Positions 1 through 8,991 of a DNA stretch of 19,370 bases are shown here, in pieces. The position numbers and the translations under genes are program-made. Positions within the stretch are counted from its first letter, which is position 1. Each line of letters opens with the position of its first letter. This stretch comes from Candidatus Bathyarchaeota archaeon (lineage in GTDB: Archaea; Thermoproteota; Bathyarchaeia; RBG-16-48-13; GCA-020355125): NCBI GenBank assembly GCA_030607815.1, contig JAUWJG010000005.1, positions 1 to 19,370 of the forward strand. The letters run 5' to 3'. A model generated the notes under the pieces. That model saw only the letters and a list, made by a program, of their open reading frames with translations. It made no database searches and was not told the DNA's origin.

Positions 1-1152
1 AAGATTGAATCCTTTAATCTCTGTGATTTTATGAGCTAAGTAATTTGCATTTAAGACACTGAATTCTGCGATTTTCTTCAATCCACTAAGTCCCATCGAG
101 AGAATATATGTGAAAGCTCTCACTATAATCTCGAAATTTCCGTAGAATCCTCCGACACTGCCTATGCTTTGAGGATGGTCATAGTCTAAGTAGAAGCGTT
201 TTCCATCAACCTCCACTCTCGGAATGGGCAAGAATGAATCTAACGCCTCAACAACACCAACAGGACCAGCACCTGGTCCACCACCGCCATGTGGTGTTGA
301 AAAAGTCTTATGAAGATTGAGGTGTACAATATCGAACCCCATATCTCCGGGTTTAACTTTACCTATAATTGCATTTAGGTTGGCGCCATCATAATAAAGA
401 AGACCACCAACATCGTGAATGATCTGTGAGATTTCCAGAATATTCTCTTCAAAAAGACCAAGGGTATTAGGATTTGTCAACATAAGACCACAAGTTCTGT
501 CAGAAACAACACTTTTCAAAGCTTCCAAATTTACACATCCCTTTTCATTACTCGGAACTACGACAACTTTAAATCCTGACATCGTAGCGCTTGTAAAGTT
601 AGTTCCATGAGCAGAGTCGGGTATAATGATCTCCTGTCTTGTACCGAGTTGCCCATGCTCTTTATGAAAAGCCCGCATAATGAGAGTGCCGACGAATTCT
701 CCATGAGCTCCTGCAGAAGGTTGAAGAGTAAAACGGTGCATTCCTGTTAGTTCTGAAAACCATTCGGATAATTTATACATGATCTCTAGAGCACCCTGAA
801 CTGTACTTTCTTCTTGTTGCGGATGGATCATATGGACTTTGCTAGAATTTATTACAGCTTCATTAATTTTTGGATTATATTTCATCGTACATCTTCCTAA
901 GGGATAAAAGCCGTTATCAACACCAAAATTGAGTTGAGACAAGCGGGTATAGTGACGCACTACTCCACCTTCTGAAATTTCAGGTAAATTAGGAGGATTT
1001 CTCCGTAAGAGTTCTTTTGGAATCAATTTCTTCAAATCTAATTCTAACTTTAAGGTCTTATCCAAGAATGGAACACTAAAGCCACGTCTATTTTTATAGC
1101 CAATTTCAAAGATTAAAGGTTCATACCACTTTGCCTGTTGAAAACGTTTCAA
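1..1152 (-). CDS. gcvPB: Glycine dehydrogenase (decarboxylating) subunit 2, partial at 3' end
   Basis: PLP-bearing half of the split P-protein of the glycine cleavage system; with GcvPA it decarboxylates glycine and passes the aminomethyl group to lipoyl-GcvH. I translated this frame by hand. It begins MKRFQQAKWYEPLIFEIG, which is typical of GcvPB. The PLP-binding lysine is K282 in HLNLHKTFSTPHGGGGPGAG. It also has YPLGRCTMKYNP, HPQQEE, PSAGAHGEF and DSAHGTNF motifs. The start is TTG at 1152, with GGAGG seven bases upstream; the start codon overlaps the gcvPA stop by 4 bp (TTGA), so the two are translationally coupled. Only 384 codons are inside the window. The family is usually about 480-500 residues, so about 100 C-terminal residues lie beyond base 1. 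The frame is open throughout. Confidence 0.95.
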   Translation of the reverse strand, partial: MKRFQQAKWYEPLIFEIGYKNRRGFSVPFLDKTLKLELDLKKLIPKELLRRNPPNLPEISEGGVVRHYTRLSQLNFGVDNGFYPLGRCTMKYNPKINEAVINSSKVHMIHPQQEESTVQGALEIMYKLSEWFSELTGMHRFTLQPSAGAHGEFVGTLIMRAFHKEHGQLGTRQEIIIPDSAHGTNFTSATMSGFKVVVVPSNEKGCVNLEALKSVVSDRTCGLMLTNPNTLGLFEENILEISQIIHDVGGLLYYDGANLNAIIGKVKPGDMGFDIVHLNLHKTFSTPHGGGGPGAGPVGVVEALDSFLPIPRVEVDGKRFYLDYDHPQSIGSVGGFYGNFEIIVRAFTYILSMGLSGLKKIAEFSVLNANYLAHKITEIKGFNL

Positions 1153-2549
1153 ATCAAATCCTCCATAATATTCTTTAAACTTGTAACTAAGACCTCTATA
1201 TCGGTCCGTGTATGCATTTCAGTGACAGAATACAGAAAAGTATTCCCAAGTTCAGGAAAATCCTTTTCGAGAGATTTTCCACCCATAATTCCATGCTTTA
1301 ATAATTCATTATTAATTTTGATACCTCGTTTTTTTACACCATTAAAATTTAATGTAAAATCTTTGAAATGGCAATTGTCAAGAAGAGAAATCTCTAAACC
1401 ATCAATCATCGAAAGGCGCTTCTTAGCATATTGAGTTATGGCTAATAAATATTCACCAAGTTTCCTGAATCCTTCACGACCCAGCAATGCCATGTAAATT
1501 GCAGCTCTGACCGCACATAACGCGTGATTTGAACAAATATTTGAGGTTGCCTTCTCTCGACGGATATGTTGCTCACGTGTTTGTAGAACCATACAATATC
1601 CCCGCTCCGTTCCATCATGTGTAGTTGTCATTCCAACTATTCGTCCAGGAAGCTGACGAATCAATTGAGGGCTATTTCTACATGCGAAAATACCTAATAA
1701 TGGTCCTCCATAATTCATATAGTTTCCAAGAGGTTGTCCCTCCCCAATCACTATATCAGCACCATATTTTCCTGGAGGTTTAAGAATACCGAGGGATATC
1801 GGGTCCACACCAACAATGAATAGGCTTCCACACTCGTGAGCGATCTCGGATAAATCTTTCAAATTATGAATAAGGAACCCGAGATATGATGGGTTTTCAA
1901 TGTATATTGCAGCAGTTTTTGAGGAAACTTTTTCCTTAAGGTCTTCAAGATTGATTTGTCCATTATGTAATGGTTGATTGAGTTCTCTAACTCTTATTCC
2001 TAAGGGATTCGTATAGGATTTAAGAGTAATCAACCGATTTGGACTAATAAAGTGTGGAACAAATATTTCACTTCGATGAGTAACGCGGGTAGCCATCCTA
2101 GCTGCTTCTCCAAGGGATGAAGCCCAGTCGTACATGGAACTATTTACAACGTCAATCTCTATGAGTTCAGCTATCATACTCTGGTATTCAAATAAAGACT
2201 GAAGTATACCTTGGCTAATTTCGGGTTGATAGGGAGTATAGCTTGTGAGAAACTCGCTTCTAGTAGCAAGAGCATCCACGACAGAAGGAACATAGTGATT
2301 CCAAACTCCTCCACCTAAAAAAGATAGATAGTCTTTAGTTGTAATGTTCTTACTGAGAATGCGTTCAACTTCTCTTCTAACTTCAACTTCAGATTTTTCC
2401 TTGGACAGTGAAAAGTTTTTCATCAGTGGAACGTTTTTAGGAATATCTACAAAAACTTCTTCAACTGAACGAATGCCAATGCCTTCTAACAATTTCTGTT
2501 TAATTTCGTCAGTATCATTTGGAATATATGGATTAGATAACTTGTCCAA
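1149..2549 (-). CDS. gcvPA: Glycine dehydrogenase (decarboxylating) subunit 1
   Basis: N-terminal-type half of the split glycine decarboxylase, 466 residues, a normal length for GcvPA. It opens with the family-typical NPYIPNDTDEIKQKLLEGIG, followed by FLGGGVWNHYVPSVVDAL, TSYTPYQPEISQG and EYQSMIAELIEIDVVNSSMY. These are the segments that pack against GcvPB in the heterotetramer. The later EGQPLGNYMNYGGPLLG and REQHIRREKATSNICSN stretches are also conserved. It is upstream of and overlaps gcvPB. The start is TTG; the only strong Shine-Dalgarno (GGGGGAGG) lies directly against that TTG with essentially no spacer. The frame is closed by a TAG about 21 bases upstream with no other ATG/GTG/TTG, so the TTG is the best choice although the spacing is odd. 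Confidence 0.95.
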   Translation of the reverse strand: MDKLSNPYIPNDTDEIKQKLLEGIGIRSVEEVFVDIPKNVPLMKNFSLSKEKSEVEVRREVERILSKNITTKDYLSFLGGGVWNHYVPSVVDALATRSEFLTSYTPYQPEISQGILQSLFEYQSMIAELIEIDVVNSSMYDWASSLGEAARMATRVTHRSEIFVPHFISPNRLITLKSYTNPLGIRVRELNQPLHNGQINLEDLKEKVSSKTAAIYIENPSYLGFLIHNLKDLSEIAHECGSLFIVGVDPISLGILKPPGKYGADIVIGEGQPLGNYMNYGGPLLGIFACRNSPQLIRQLPGRIVGMTTTHDGTERGYCMVLQTREQHIRREKATSNICSNHALCAVRAAIYMALLGREGFRKLGEYLLAITQYAKKRLSMIDGLEISLLDNCHFKDFTLNFNGVKKRGIKINNELLKHGIMGGKSLEKDFPELGNTFLYSVTEMHTRTDIEVLVTSLKNIMEDLI

Positions 2550-2769
2550 CCTCCCCCTTTTAATAAAAACCTAAACTTATGTTTTTATTATTTTCTATTA
2601 AAGCTGATCAGTAATTTATTTTTTATGAGTTACTTCCGAAAAATATTTCATCTTAAAAAACTATTGCAGTAAATAATCTAGAGTTTCTAATAGATTATTT
2701 GAAAAATCGTTGGTTTAAAAAAATATGAATATAAAGAATGTAATTATCAGAGTCTTAATAGCCCATTAA

Positions 2770-3516
2770 TTACTTTATAGCAATTGCAATGGGTCTTATT
2801 GGAGAGCCAGTAGCACCTCTTAGTTTAAGTGGAAGACATATAAAAATGAAAGAGTATTGTTTATCTGTAGCCAACTTTTCAACATTAAGATGTTCCATAA
2901 TATGGATACCTTTTTCTACGATGAGAAAAGCATGAGATGGTAATGTAGTACCAGATTCTTGGTCTCGAGCATAAAGAATTTCCCAGGCACTATTATCTGC
3001 ACCAACAGCAAATACTTTTTTATCAGCTAACCACTTACTTGCTTCAAGAGAGACACCGGCTGCTTTCATGTATTTATCCTTATCATTCCAGAAGTTACCG
3101 TATCCAGTTCTCACTAAAACAACATCACCACGATTTACATTAATTTTTTCAAGCTCTGCGCAGTTTTCAAGATCTTGACTTGTGATTTCATAGTTTTCTG
3201 AAAGATAATCTAAGCCCTTGAACTTTGCTACATCAAGGAGAACACCTCTAGTGATAATTGGCTGTATTTTCTCAACACTTAGTTTCTTAAATCCAAAAGG
3301 GGTCTCGACCGCATTATTTACGAGAATGTTGTTATATAATTTCATATCAAAAGCTTGGTGGCAGAGTGCATCTATATGTGTACCAGCATGTTCCATAGTG
3401 ACAAGCATTCCTGAAGCACTACTACGTAGACCATGTTCCTGTGGATTATAGGTACTTCGATGTTGCCTATACAGCGCGTAGAAGTATCCCGGTTTGTGAG
3501 AAGGATGTGTTGGCAT
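2770..3516 (-). CDS. Cyclase family protein (kynurenine formamidase-like metal hydrolase), start uncertain
   Basis: Cyclase/kynurenine formamidase superfamily (PF04199). These enzymes are metal-dependent hydrolases of amides or lactones; the substrate cannot be told here. Counting from the ATG at 3516, the metal motif is HAGTHIDALCHQ (H43, H47, D49, H53), followed by VLVRTGYGNFW, VGADNSAWE, LPSHAFLIVEKGIHIMEHL and the C-terminal LPLKLRGATGSPIRPIAI. The given start is only the nearest ordinary start codon. Conserved coding clearly continues upstream: the frame reads KIYDLEQERFNGMPTHPSH, matching the usual family N-terminus, back to about 3552, and stays open to a TGA at 3634-3636. There is no ATG, GTG or TTG in that extension. 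The best candidate is CTG at 3627, preceded by GGTGA at six bases. A single-base indel joining the ATG at 3602 (other frame) is the alternative. Confidence 0.85.
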   Translation of the reverse strand: MPTHPSHKPGYFYALYRQHRSTYNPQEHGLRSSASGMLVTMEHAGTHIDALCHQAFDMKLYNNILVNNAVETPFGFKKLSVEKIQPIITRGVLLDVAKFKGLDYLSENYEITSQDLENCAELEKINVNRGDVVLVRTGYGNFWNDKDKYMKAAGVSLEASKWLADKKVFAVGADNSAWEILYARDQESGTTLPSHAFLIVEKGIHIMEHLNVEKLATDKQYSFIFICLPLKLRGATGSPIRPIAIAIK

Positions 3517-3626
3517 GCCATTAAATCGTTCTTGCTCCAGATCATAAATCTTACAGTGAGTAATAATGTTGAATATTGATTGAATGGATTGTACGTTTTC
3601 ATTGTTTTCGTGTTTAATTAGGTTCA

Positions 3627-3676
3627 GTTTGTTTCACCGCGATTTAAATTGACACTTTGTATTCAAATCTATAAAG
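3627..3676 (-). promoter_or_regulatory. Candidate promoter and ribosome binding site for the cyclase-family gene
   Basis: Reading the minus strand, a TATA-like box CTTTATAG lies at 3676-3669. A transcript starting about 25 bases downstream would begin near 3645. It would carry GGTGA at 3638-3634, then six bases, then CTG at 3627 in the cyclase frame. GGTGA is also the ribosome binding site used by the GPN GTPase gene and mtnA in this window. The assignment is by pattern only. Confidence 0.35.
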
Positions 3677-3791
3677 CTATAGATTAAATTATATGAAAAA
3701 ATTTTTGTTTTAGATAATCATCCAATTATAGTAATAGATACTATAAGAAATTAGGTGAATAAAAGCTGGAGGGACATATTTAGTTTTATTT

Positions 3792-4373
3792 TTAATTTTT
3801 TAAATTTTCATCTAATTTATCGTGAACATTGAAAATAGATTTTAATTGGCGTTTCAACGAACGAAGATCATGACTCAAATTAAAATAATCGGCAAAAGCA
3901 TCTGTTGTTTTGATAATTTTTGTACGACCAAAAGTTTCAGTGGTAATTAAATTCAAAGTTTTTAATTCTTTTAGATGACGGTAAGCATGTGAACCACGAA
4001 CTGAAATGACTTTTGTCTTCATTACAGGTTGACGATATGCAATATAAGATAAGGTTTTTAGAGGACCTTTCGATAACAGTGGACGTATCGCAAGGCGCTT
4101 CACATGAGGAACATATTGTGATTTAAGTTGAAGAACGAATCTTTCCCCTTTTAGTTCAATTAATTCTAAAGCACCATTTCTCTCTTGATAATTGGTGAGT
4201 AATATATCAACAAGAACTCTGACTTTTTTCTTAGACCTGGTTCTTATGATGGAACCTAGAGTTTTAATATTTAGTGGCCTCCCAGCTACATATAATGCAG
4301 CTTCTAACTTAGCCAATTCATCTGCACATTTTTGTTTTGAATAAACTTTTGTTATACTCTGTTTTGAAGTCAA
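3792..4373 (-). CDS. scpB: Segregation and condensation protein ScpB
   Basis: Kleisin-associated winged-helix subunit (kite protein) of the SMC condensin, which binds ScpA as a dimer. It has 193 residues, normal for ScpB. Recognisable are the N-terminal LAKLEAALYVAGRPLNIKTLG (residues 20-40), which is the first winged helix, and the family signature LKTLSYIAYRQPVMKTKVISVRG (105-127), which corresponds to the usual LETLSIIAYRQP element. This is followed by a second winged helix, HLKELKTLNLITTE. The start is TTG with GAGG eight bases upstream, and there is no ATG nearby. It lies 15 bases downstream of scpA and is the last gene of the smc-scpA-scpB operon. The C-terminus is basic and Asn-rich. 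Confidence 0.93.
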   Translation of the reverse strand: MTSKQSITKVYSKQKCADELAKLEAALYVAGRPLNIKTLGSIIRTRSKKKVRVLVDILLTNYQERNGALELIELKGERFVLQLKSQYVPHVKRLAIRPLLSKGPLKTLSYIAYRQPVMKTKVISVRGSHAYRHLKELKTLNLITTETFGRTKIIKTTDAFADYFNLSHDLRSLKRQLKSIFNVHDKLDENLKN

Positions 4374-4388
4374 ATGTTGTGCCTCTCT

Positions 4389-5066
4389 TTAAGGGAAACT
4401 AATAAAAATTTCACCAAGATCTTCTTCTTGCCAGAGTCGTATTTGATCTCTGCAAGCAATGAAGAGTATTAATGAAAATAATCTAATGCATTCAAGTCTA
4501 TTGAATCCTTTCGTAAGTTTAGATAAGGAAATGATATTTGTTTCTTTCAAAAGTTTGGAAATTCTTTGGTACATTTCTTCAATTTTATTTTCGATATCTA
4601 TCATGAACTGATCAAGTTCTTTAAGTATAGGAAGGGCGGGTGTGATAGGTATCTGTTTAGGTCGTGTTTCAATGGAAGTTTCTGTTATGAGTGATTCTTC
4701 AAGAACTTTAATGAGGTGATCAATTGTTGTGGATGTATAATCAAATCTATAGGGTAGTCTTAATGGAGGTGGAAAAAAATCCATTGGTATTTTTTCTTGA
4801 GGAAGTGAAGGTGGCTCTTGTAGTTTTAATACAAGTTCAGATTTCATTCTAAAAAGTGTTGCTGATGAAAGAAGAGCGATTCCGGATACTGTGAAATTTA
4901 TGGATCCTTTCTTTTTCATCTCCCCTAAAAGAGTGGATAAAAGGAAAGATAAGTCGATATTCCACGGTTTTATCTGATGTAATTTTACCAGATCAAATAG
5001 GACAATCCATGGTGGTCTAAGCCAAAAGGGTTTTTTAGATATAACATTCGTATTTGTTTTAGACAT
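4389..5066 (-). CDS. scpA: Segregation and condensation protein ScpA (kleisin)
   Basis: Kleisin that bridges the SMC head domains and recruits ScpB. It has 225 residues. The N-terminal part carries PPWIVLFDLVKLHQIKPWNIDL (about residues 18-39), the conserved ScpA segment that packs on the SMC neck, then the hydrophobic ALLSSATLFRMKSELVL helix (64-80). The C-terminal winged helix that contacts the SMC cap ends in LIFIACRDQIRLWQEEDLGEIFI. The proline-rich linker (EPPSLPQEKIPMDFFPPP) is typical. Its ATG follows the smc stop codon with no gap (TAAATG); the Shine-Dalgarno GGAGG lies inside the end of smc, 11 bases upstream, so translation is coupled to smc. Confidence 0.92.
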   Translation of the reverse strand: MSKTNTNVISKKPFWLRPPWIVLFDLVKLHQIKPWNIDLSFLLSTLLGEMKKKGSINFTVSGIALLSSATLFRMKSELVLKLQEPPSLPQEKIPMDFFPPPLRLPYRFDYTSTTIDHLIKVLEESLITETSIETRPKQIPITPALPILKELDQFMIDIENKIEEMYQRISKLLKETNIISLSKLTKGFNRLECIRLFSLILFIACRDQIRLWQEEDLGEIFISFP

Positions 5067-8000
5067 TTATGGGGAAACCTCCATAAGTCTAGGTGAGATT
5101 ACGCGCGATATTCCATTTTGAAGATAGACACCATAGAGCTTGTCAGCTCTATCCATGAAGACGTCTCTTAATGTTATACAAATGAATTGTGAGTTAATCG
5201 ATTGTTCTTTTAACAAGTCTGCCAACTTTTCGGAATTATATGAGTCTAAGTGTGCATCTATTTCGTCGAAAACGTAGAATGGTGCAGGGAATAATTTTTG
5301 AATAGCGAAGATGAAAATAATAGCAGCTACAGATTTTTCTCCACCACTGGTTCCAGATATCAACCTAATGGCCTTTCCTGGAAATCGCACAAATATGTCT
5401 ATACCACCTGAAAAAGGATTCTCAGGTTTCTGAAGATTAAGGTATCCTTCTCCGCCTTCTGTTAGTTTAAAGAAATACGTTGTAAAAGCTTCGTTAATAT
5501 TATTAAAAGCTGTTATGAAGGTTTCTTTTTTCTGTCGCTCAATATCTTGCATAAAGTCAACAATTGATTTTCTTTCTTTCTCAAGCTGATTTCGGTTAAG
5601 AGAAAGTTGTTTATATTTTACTTGTTGTTTGTTGTATTGAGTCAAAGCAAGTTGATTAACTGATCCTATTCTTTCAAGTTCAAAATTCATTAAGTCAAGA
5701 GTAACGTAAACTTCTTTCATTTTTTTACGGGATATATGGAGTAAATTTTCGAAACTAGAATTATGTAATTCTTCAACAAAATGTTCTATTTGGAATTCTT
5801 TGTTTTGTATTTCAAGTTCCAATCCATGGATTTTAATAGTTAATGCGTTATTTTTTTTATTAATTGATCTTAGTTGTTCATTGAATTTAGTGAGCTGTGT
5901 TTCAAACTTTCTCCGTTGATCTTTAGTTGAGGATAAAGATATGGAAAGAGTTTCCTTAGAAGTTTTGAGCGCAGATAGTTGTTCAGAGCTCTCGTCAAGA
6001 ATCAGTTGAGCGTTATTTATCTTCTCTTCAAGAGTTGATATTTGCTTGGTTAGAGTGCTAATGTCTATTGTGATATTATTGTTTTCAGGTTTAAGAATGG
6101 TTTTTAAGCTATTTTCTATAGAAGAAATTTCACTATTAATCTTGATGAGTTGTCCTGTGACCCTATTTATTTCTTTATTTAACTCTTTTTGATGAATTTC
6201 ATATTCTGTTATAGTCGAGGTTATGAGCTTAGGTTCTAACGTTTTTTTTGTGATCATCAATTCTTTGTATCTATGCCTATATTGATTTTTTTGAAATTGA
6301 AGTTTAAATCGGTGTTCATTCTCTTTATTAAAATTCATGTTAAGGGTTTTCATTTTTTTATTGATTATAGATTTATTCTGCTTAACTCTCTGAATGTTTT
6401 GTTGGATGATCTGTAAATCTCTCTTTAGAACATTGATGATCTCTGAACGTCGAGTTTTTCCATCATTCATTAGTGATATATTATTAGTAATAATATCAAT
6501 GTAGTCTCTTCTATTAGTAAGAGTGGTTTCTAGACTTTTTACACTATCAGATAAATTACGGATTGCCATGTTGCTTGGAAGAAGGGTAGATAAATCTATC
6601 GGATCACGATAGTATCCACTTATTATTCCACCGCCTGTTTCGTATAAATTTCCTTTCAAATCTACGGTTCTGTAACCAGCCCTAGAGATAAGGAAAGCAG
6701 ATTGTTCTTCACGCGTTACTATGGTATCTCCAAAGATGAAGTTTATGGCTGATTTGTATTTCTTATTACATTTAATAAGGTTTGAAGCTGAACTGATTAC
6801 ACCTTCAATTTTGGGGGGAGAAACGCTGGTTATTTCCTTAATTGCTTTTAGTGGAATGAGTTTAATCATCCCTATCCGCATTTTTCTAAGACTTTCCACG
6901 CATTTAAGTACAGTATTGACATCTTCCACTATTATTGCTTTCAGCCAACCAGCTGATGCAGCGTCAATAGCTCTTTCATATTTTGAATTCACAGTTATTA
7001 GGTTCTCTATTCTACCCAAGATACCTGAGATTGTTCCATTCTCTCCCAGCTCCTCAATTCTTTTTAATGCTGAAGCTTCAGAGGATAAGACAGAAACAAG
7101 ATTTTTTTGAGCGTAAAATTCGATCATGGCTTTTCTTGCTACCATTAGTGTCTTTTCAGCTTGATTCAGTTTAGTACTTATGTTCGCTTTTTTTGAGAGA
7201 TTTTTATTTACTAGATCGGAAAGATCTGATATGTTTTCACTTTCTTCTTTTAGAAGTTTTTGAAGTTCTTTTAAGTTTTGTTGTAAATTATTTTGTGTCA
7301 ACTCAAAATTTTTTCTTCTTTTTTTAAGATTTTGAAGAGTTTCAGAAATAATTTTTTGTCTAACAGAGATACTTTTCAAGTTTATGGTTGAAGTAAATAT
7401 TGTTCTACGAAGTTTATCTAACCCAGAGTCTATGGTCCTAAGTTTCTTGGAATTATCTTCTAAATTATGCTTAGTATTTGCTAATTTTTTAGAGGAAAAA
7501 ATCGAATTCGATGTTTTCTCTTTTAAAATTAACTTTAAAGTTTTTCTATTAGTTCTTAGAGTTACTAGAGTTCGCTCTGTTTCTTCGAGTTTTTTATTTA
7601 AAGAAACAGAATATTTCGATCTATCATCTTTTATTTTTCTTAGACGCTTTAAACTAGTTTTCCCAAGTTTTATCTCCATTTTGAAACTGGCAATCTTAGC
7701 CATTAAGTCGCCTATTACTTTTTGGACCACAACAAGCGCCATTCCACTTTTATCGGAAATTTCATCATCGAGTTTTCTTCTAGCTAATCCTATAGTTTCG
7801 ATATTATTTTGCGTTTGATGACCTTGTTTCTTTAATAAGTCTATTTCTAAAGTTTTATGATTTAAATCTACTTTAAGTATGGTTTTTTCATTTTCAAGTT
7901 TAGAAATCTGGTCTACAGTGATAAAGGCTTGACGTTTTTTTATCTCTTTTTCAATAAAATTGTATCGAAGAGCTTCATTTCTTTCCTCCTCAAGTCTCTC

Positions 8001-8612
8001 CAATCGACTTTCTACGTCTCCTATTCGAACAGAGGCAATTCGAAGATTTGTATCAGCCGTTCGAAGTTGAACTCTTGCTTCAGTCTTCTTTAAATCGTAT
8101 TCTGAAAGTCCTACTAACTTCTCTATGACTTTTCTTCTCTCTTCCGGGGTTACATCAGCCAAGCGAGTTATAGTGCCTTGAACAATCATATTATAACCTG
8201 AAGCAGAAAGGTCTGCAATACTTAGAATATTTATCAATTGACTTCGAGAGATTCGTTTCCTATTTAGGAAGTATTCACTTATACCCGTCCGCATAACTTT
8301 TCTAGAAATAGTCACAGTATTTCGGTCGATTGGTAATCGTCGATTGCTATTATCAAACCAAATCTTAACATAGGCCATTTTTGATGCAGTACTGACGTTT
8401 GGAACACCATCAAAGATGACTTCCGCCATTTTAGCTGCTCTTAAAGAACGTGCACTTAAATCTCCTAAAACAAAACGGATAGCATCAAAAATATTACTTT
8501 TACCACTTCCATTTGGACCAGAAAAAACAGTGAGTCCTTTATCGAGTTTAATAAGGATTTTATTTGTACCGAAGGATTTGAACCCTCGCATTTCAATTTG
8601 TTTAATAAACAT
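5067..8612 (-). CDS. smc: Chromosome segregation protein SMC
   Basis: Condensin ATPase that organises and segregates the chromosome. Residue numbers are from a TTG one codon upstream (8615). The N-terminal half-ATPase has the Walker A GPNGSGKSN at about 33-41. Two long coiled-coil arms flank a hinge at about 520-670 that ends in TGGGIISGYYRDP. The C-terminal half-ATPase has the signature loop SGTSGGEKS near residue 1090 and Walker B FYVFDEIDAHLD. The length (about 1,180 residues) is normal. I prefer the ATG at 8612 because GTGA lies six bases before it; the TTG at 8615 is possible. The signature loop reads TSGGE rather than the usual LSGGE or MSGGE. It is first in an operon with scpA and scpB. 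Confidence 0.96.
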   Translation of the reverse strand: MFIKQIEMRGFKSFGTNKILIKLDKGLTVFSGPNGSGKSNIFDAIRFVLGDLSARSLRAAKMAEVIFDGVPNVSTASKMAYVKIWFDNSNRRLPIDRNTVTISRKVMRTGISEYFLNRKRISRSQLINILSIADLSASGYNMIVQGTITRLADVTPEERRKVIEKLVGLSEYDLKKTEARVQLRTADTNLRIASVRIGDVESRLERLEEERNEALRYNFIEKEIKKRQAFITVDQISKLENEKTILKVDLNHKTLEIDLLKKQGHQTQNNIETIGLARRKLDDEISDKSGMALVVVQKVIGDLMAKIASFKMEIKLGKTSLKRLRKIKDDRSKYSVSLNKKLEETERTLVTLRTNRKTLKLILKEKTSNSIFSSKKLANTKHNLEDNSKKLRTIDSGLDKLRRTIFTSTINLKSISVRQKIISETLQNLKKRRKNFELTQNNLQQNLKELQKLLKEESENISDLSDLVNKNLSKKANISTKLNQAEKTLMVARKAMIEFYAQKNLVSVLSSEASALKRIEELGENGTISGILGRIENLITVNSKYERAIDAASAGWLKAIIVEDVNTVLKCVESLRKMRIGMIKLIPLKAIKEITSVSPPKIEGVISSASNLIKCNKKYKSAINFIFGDTIVTREEQSAFLISRAGYRTVDLKGNLYETGGGIISGYYRDPIDLSTLLPSNMAIRNLSDSVKSLETTLTNRRDYIDIITNNISLMNDGKTRRSEIINVLKRDLQIIQQNIQRVKQNKSIINKKMKTLNMNFNKENEHRFKLQFQKNQYRHRYKELMITKKTLEPKLITSTITEYEIHQKELNKEINRVTGQLIKINSEISSIENSLKTILKPENNNITIDISTLTKQISTLEEKINNAQLILDESSEQLSALKTSKETLSISLSSTKDQRRKFETQLTKFNEQLRSINKKNNALTIKIHGLELEIQNKEFQIEHFVEELHNSSFENLLHISRKKMKEVYVTLDLMNFELERIGSVNQLALTQYNKQQVKYKQLSLNRNQLEKERKSIVDFMQDIERQKKETFITAFNNINEAFTTYFFKLTEGGEGYLNLQKPENPFSGGIDIFVRFPGKAIRLISGTSGGEKSVAAIIFIFAIQKLFPAPFYVFDEIDAHLDSYNSEKLADLLKEQSINSQFICITLRDVFMDRADKLYGVYLQNGISRVISPRLMEVSP

Positions 8613-8645
8613 CAATGGTCACTGTACAATGATAAAAAATAAAGA

Positions 8646-8653
8646 GTTTAAAG
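8646..8653 (-). promoter_or_regulatory. Possible TATA box for the smc operon
   Basis: On the minus strand CTTTAAAC lies about 35-40 bases before the smc ATG. A start 25 bases downstream would leave a leader of about 10-15 bases including the GTGA ribosome binding site. The surrounding DNA is very AT-rich, so chance matches are likely. Confidence 0.3.
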
Positions 8654-8928
8654 GATATTTTATTCAACAGTTCTACCTTTTAGTTAAATATATTCTCATT
8701 ATTTCAATAACGTGTTGGTTTATCAACAATATGATAATCAAGTATATACATTATGTTAAACTTTATTCTTACCTTTTATACTAAATTTTCAGATCTTTAG
8801 TTGAATGATTTTATAGGAGCTTACAATACTTAAATGTAAACGCTTTTTATAGCTTCGGAGAACTCAGAAAAAGTAGGAAGTCTATTGAGAAATAATTACA
8901 TGATGCTTGAATATTGTAGATATAACAA

Positions 8929-8938
8929 TTTATAAATA
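8929..8938 (+). promoter_or_regulatory. TATA box of the M24 peptidase gene
   Basis: TTTATAAATA is a good match to the archaeal TATA box. A transcript starting about 25 bases downstream (near 8960) would have a leader of about 30 bases containing AAGGA ahead of the ATG at 8992. The match is by pattern. Confidence 0.6.
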
Positions 8939-8991
8939 GCGATAAGTTAGCTACCTGAAGATAAGTAGATTCAAAAATTAAAGGAATTCTT

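Larger units (their letters stand above)
8616..8991. other. Divergent intergenic region between smc and the M24 peptidase gene
   Basis: This stretch of 376 bases holds no credible gene on either strand. It separates two divergently transcribed genes and so must carry both promoters; the plus-strand TATA box at 8929-8938 is the clear one. I see no tandem repeats and no obvious strong palindromic operator, only AT-rich DNA. Confidence 0.6.

Noticed and set aside
3372..3602. 76-codon open frame overlapping the cyclase gene
   Set aside because: Most of it is the shifted frame of the cyclase gene. Its ATG at 3602 matters only as a possible true start if an indel exists.
6721..7818. Plus-strand open frames inside smc (three of 63-144 codons)
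   Set aside because: They are antisense to an intact, conserved gene, and their translations look like reverse-strand shadows rich in Ser, Leu and Phe.
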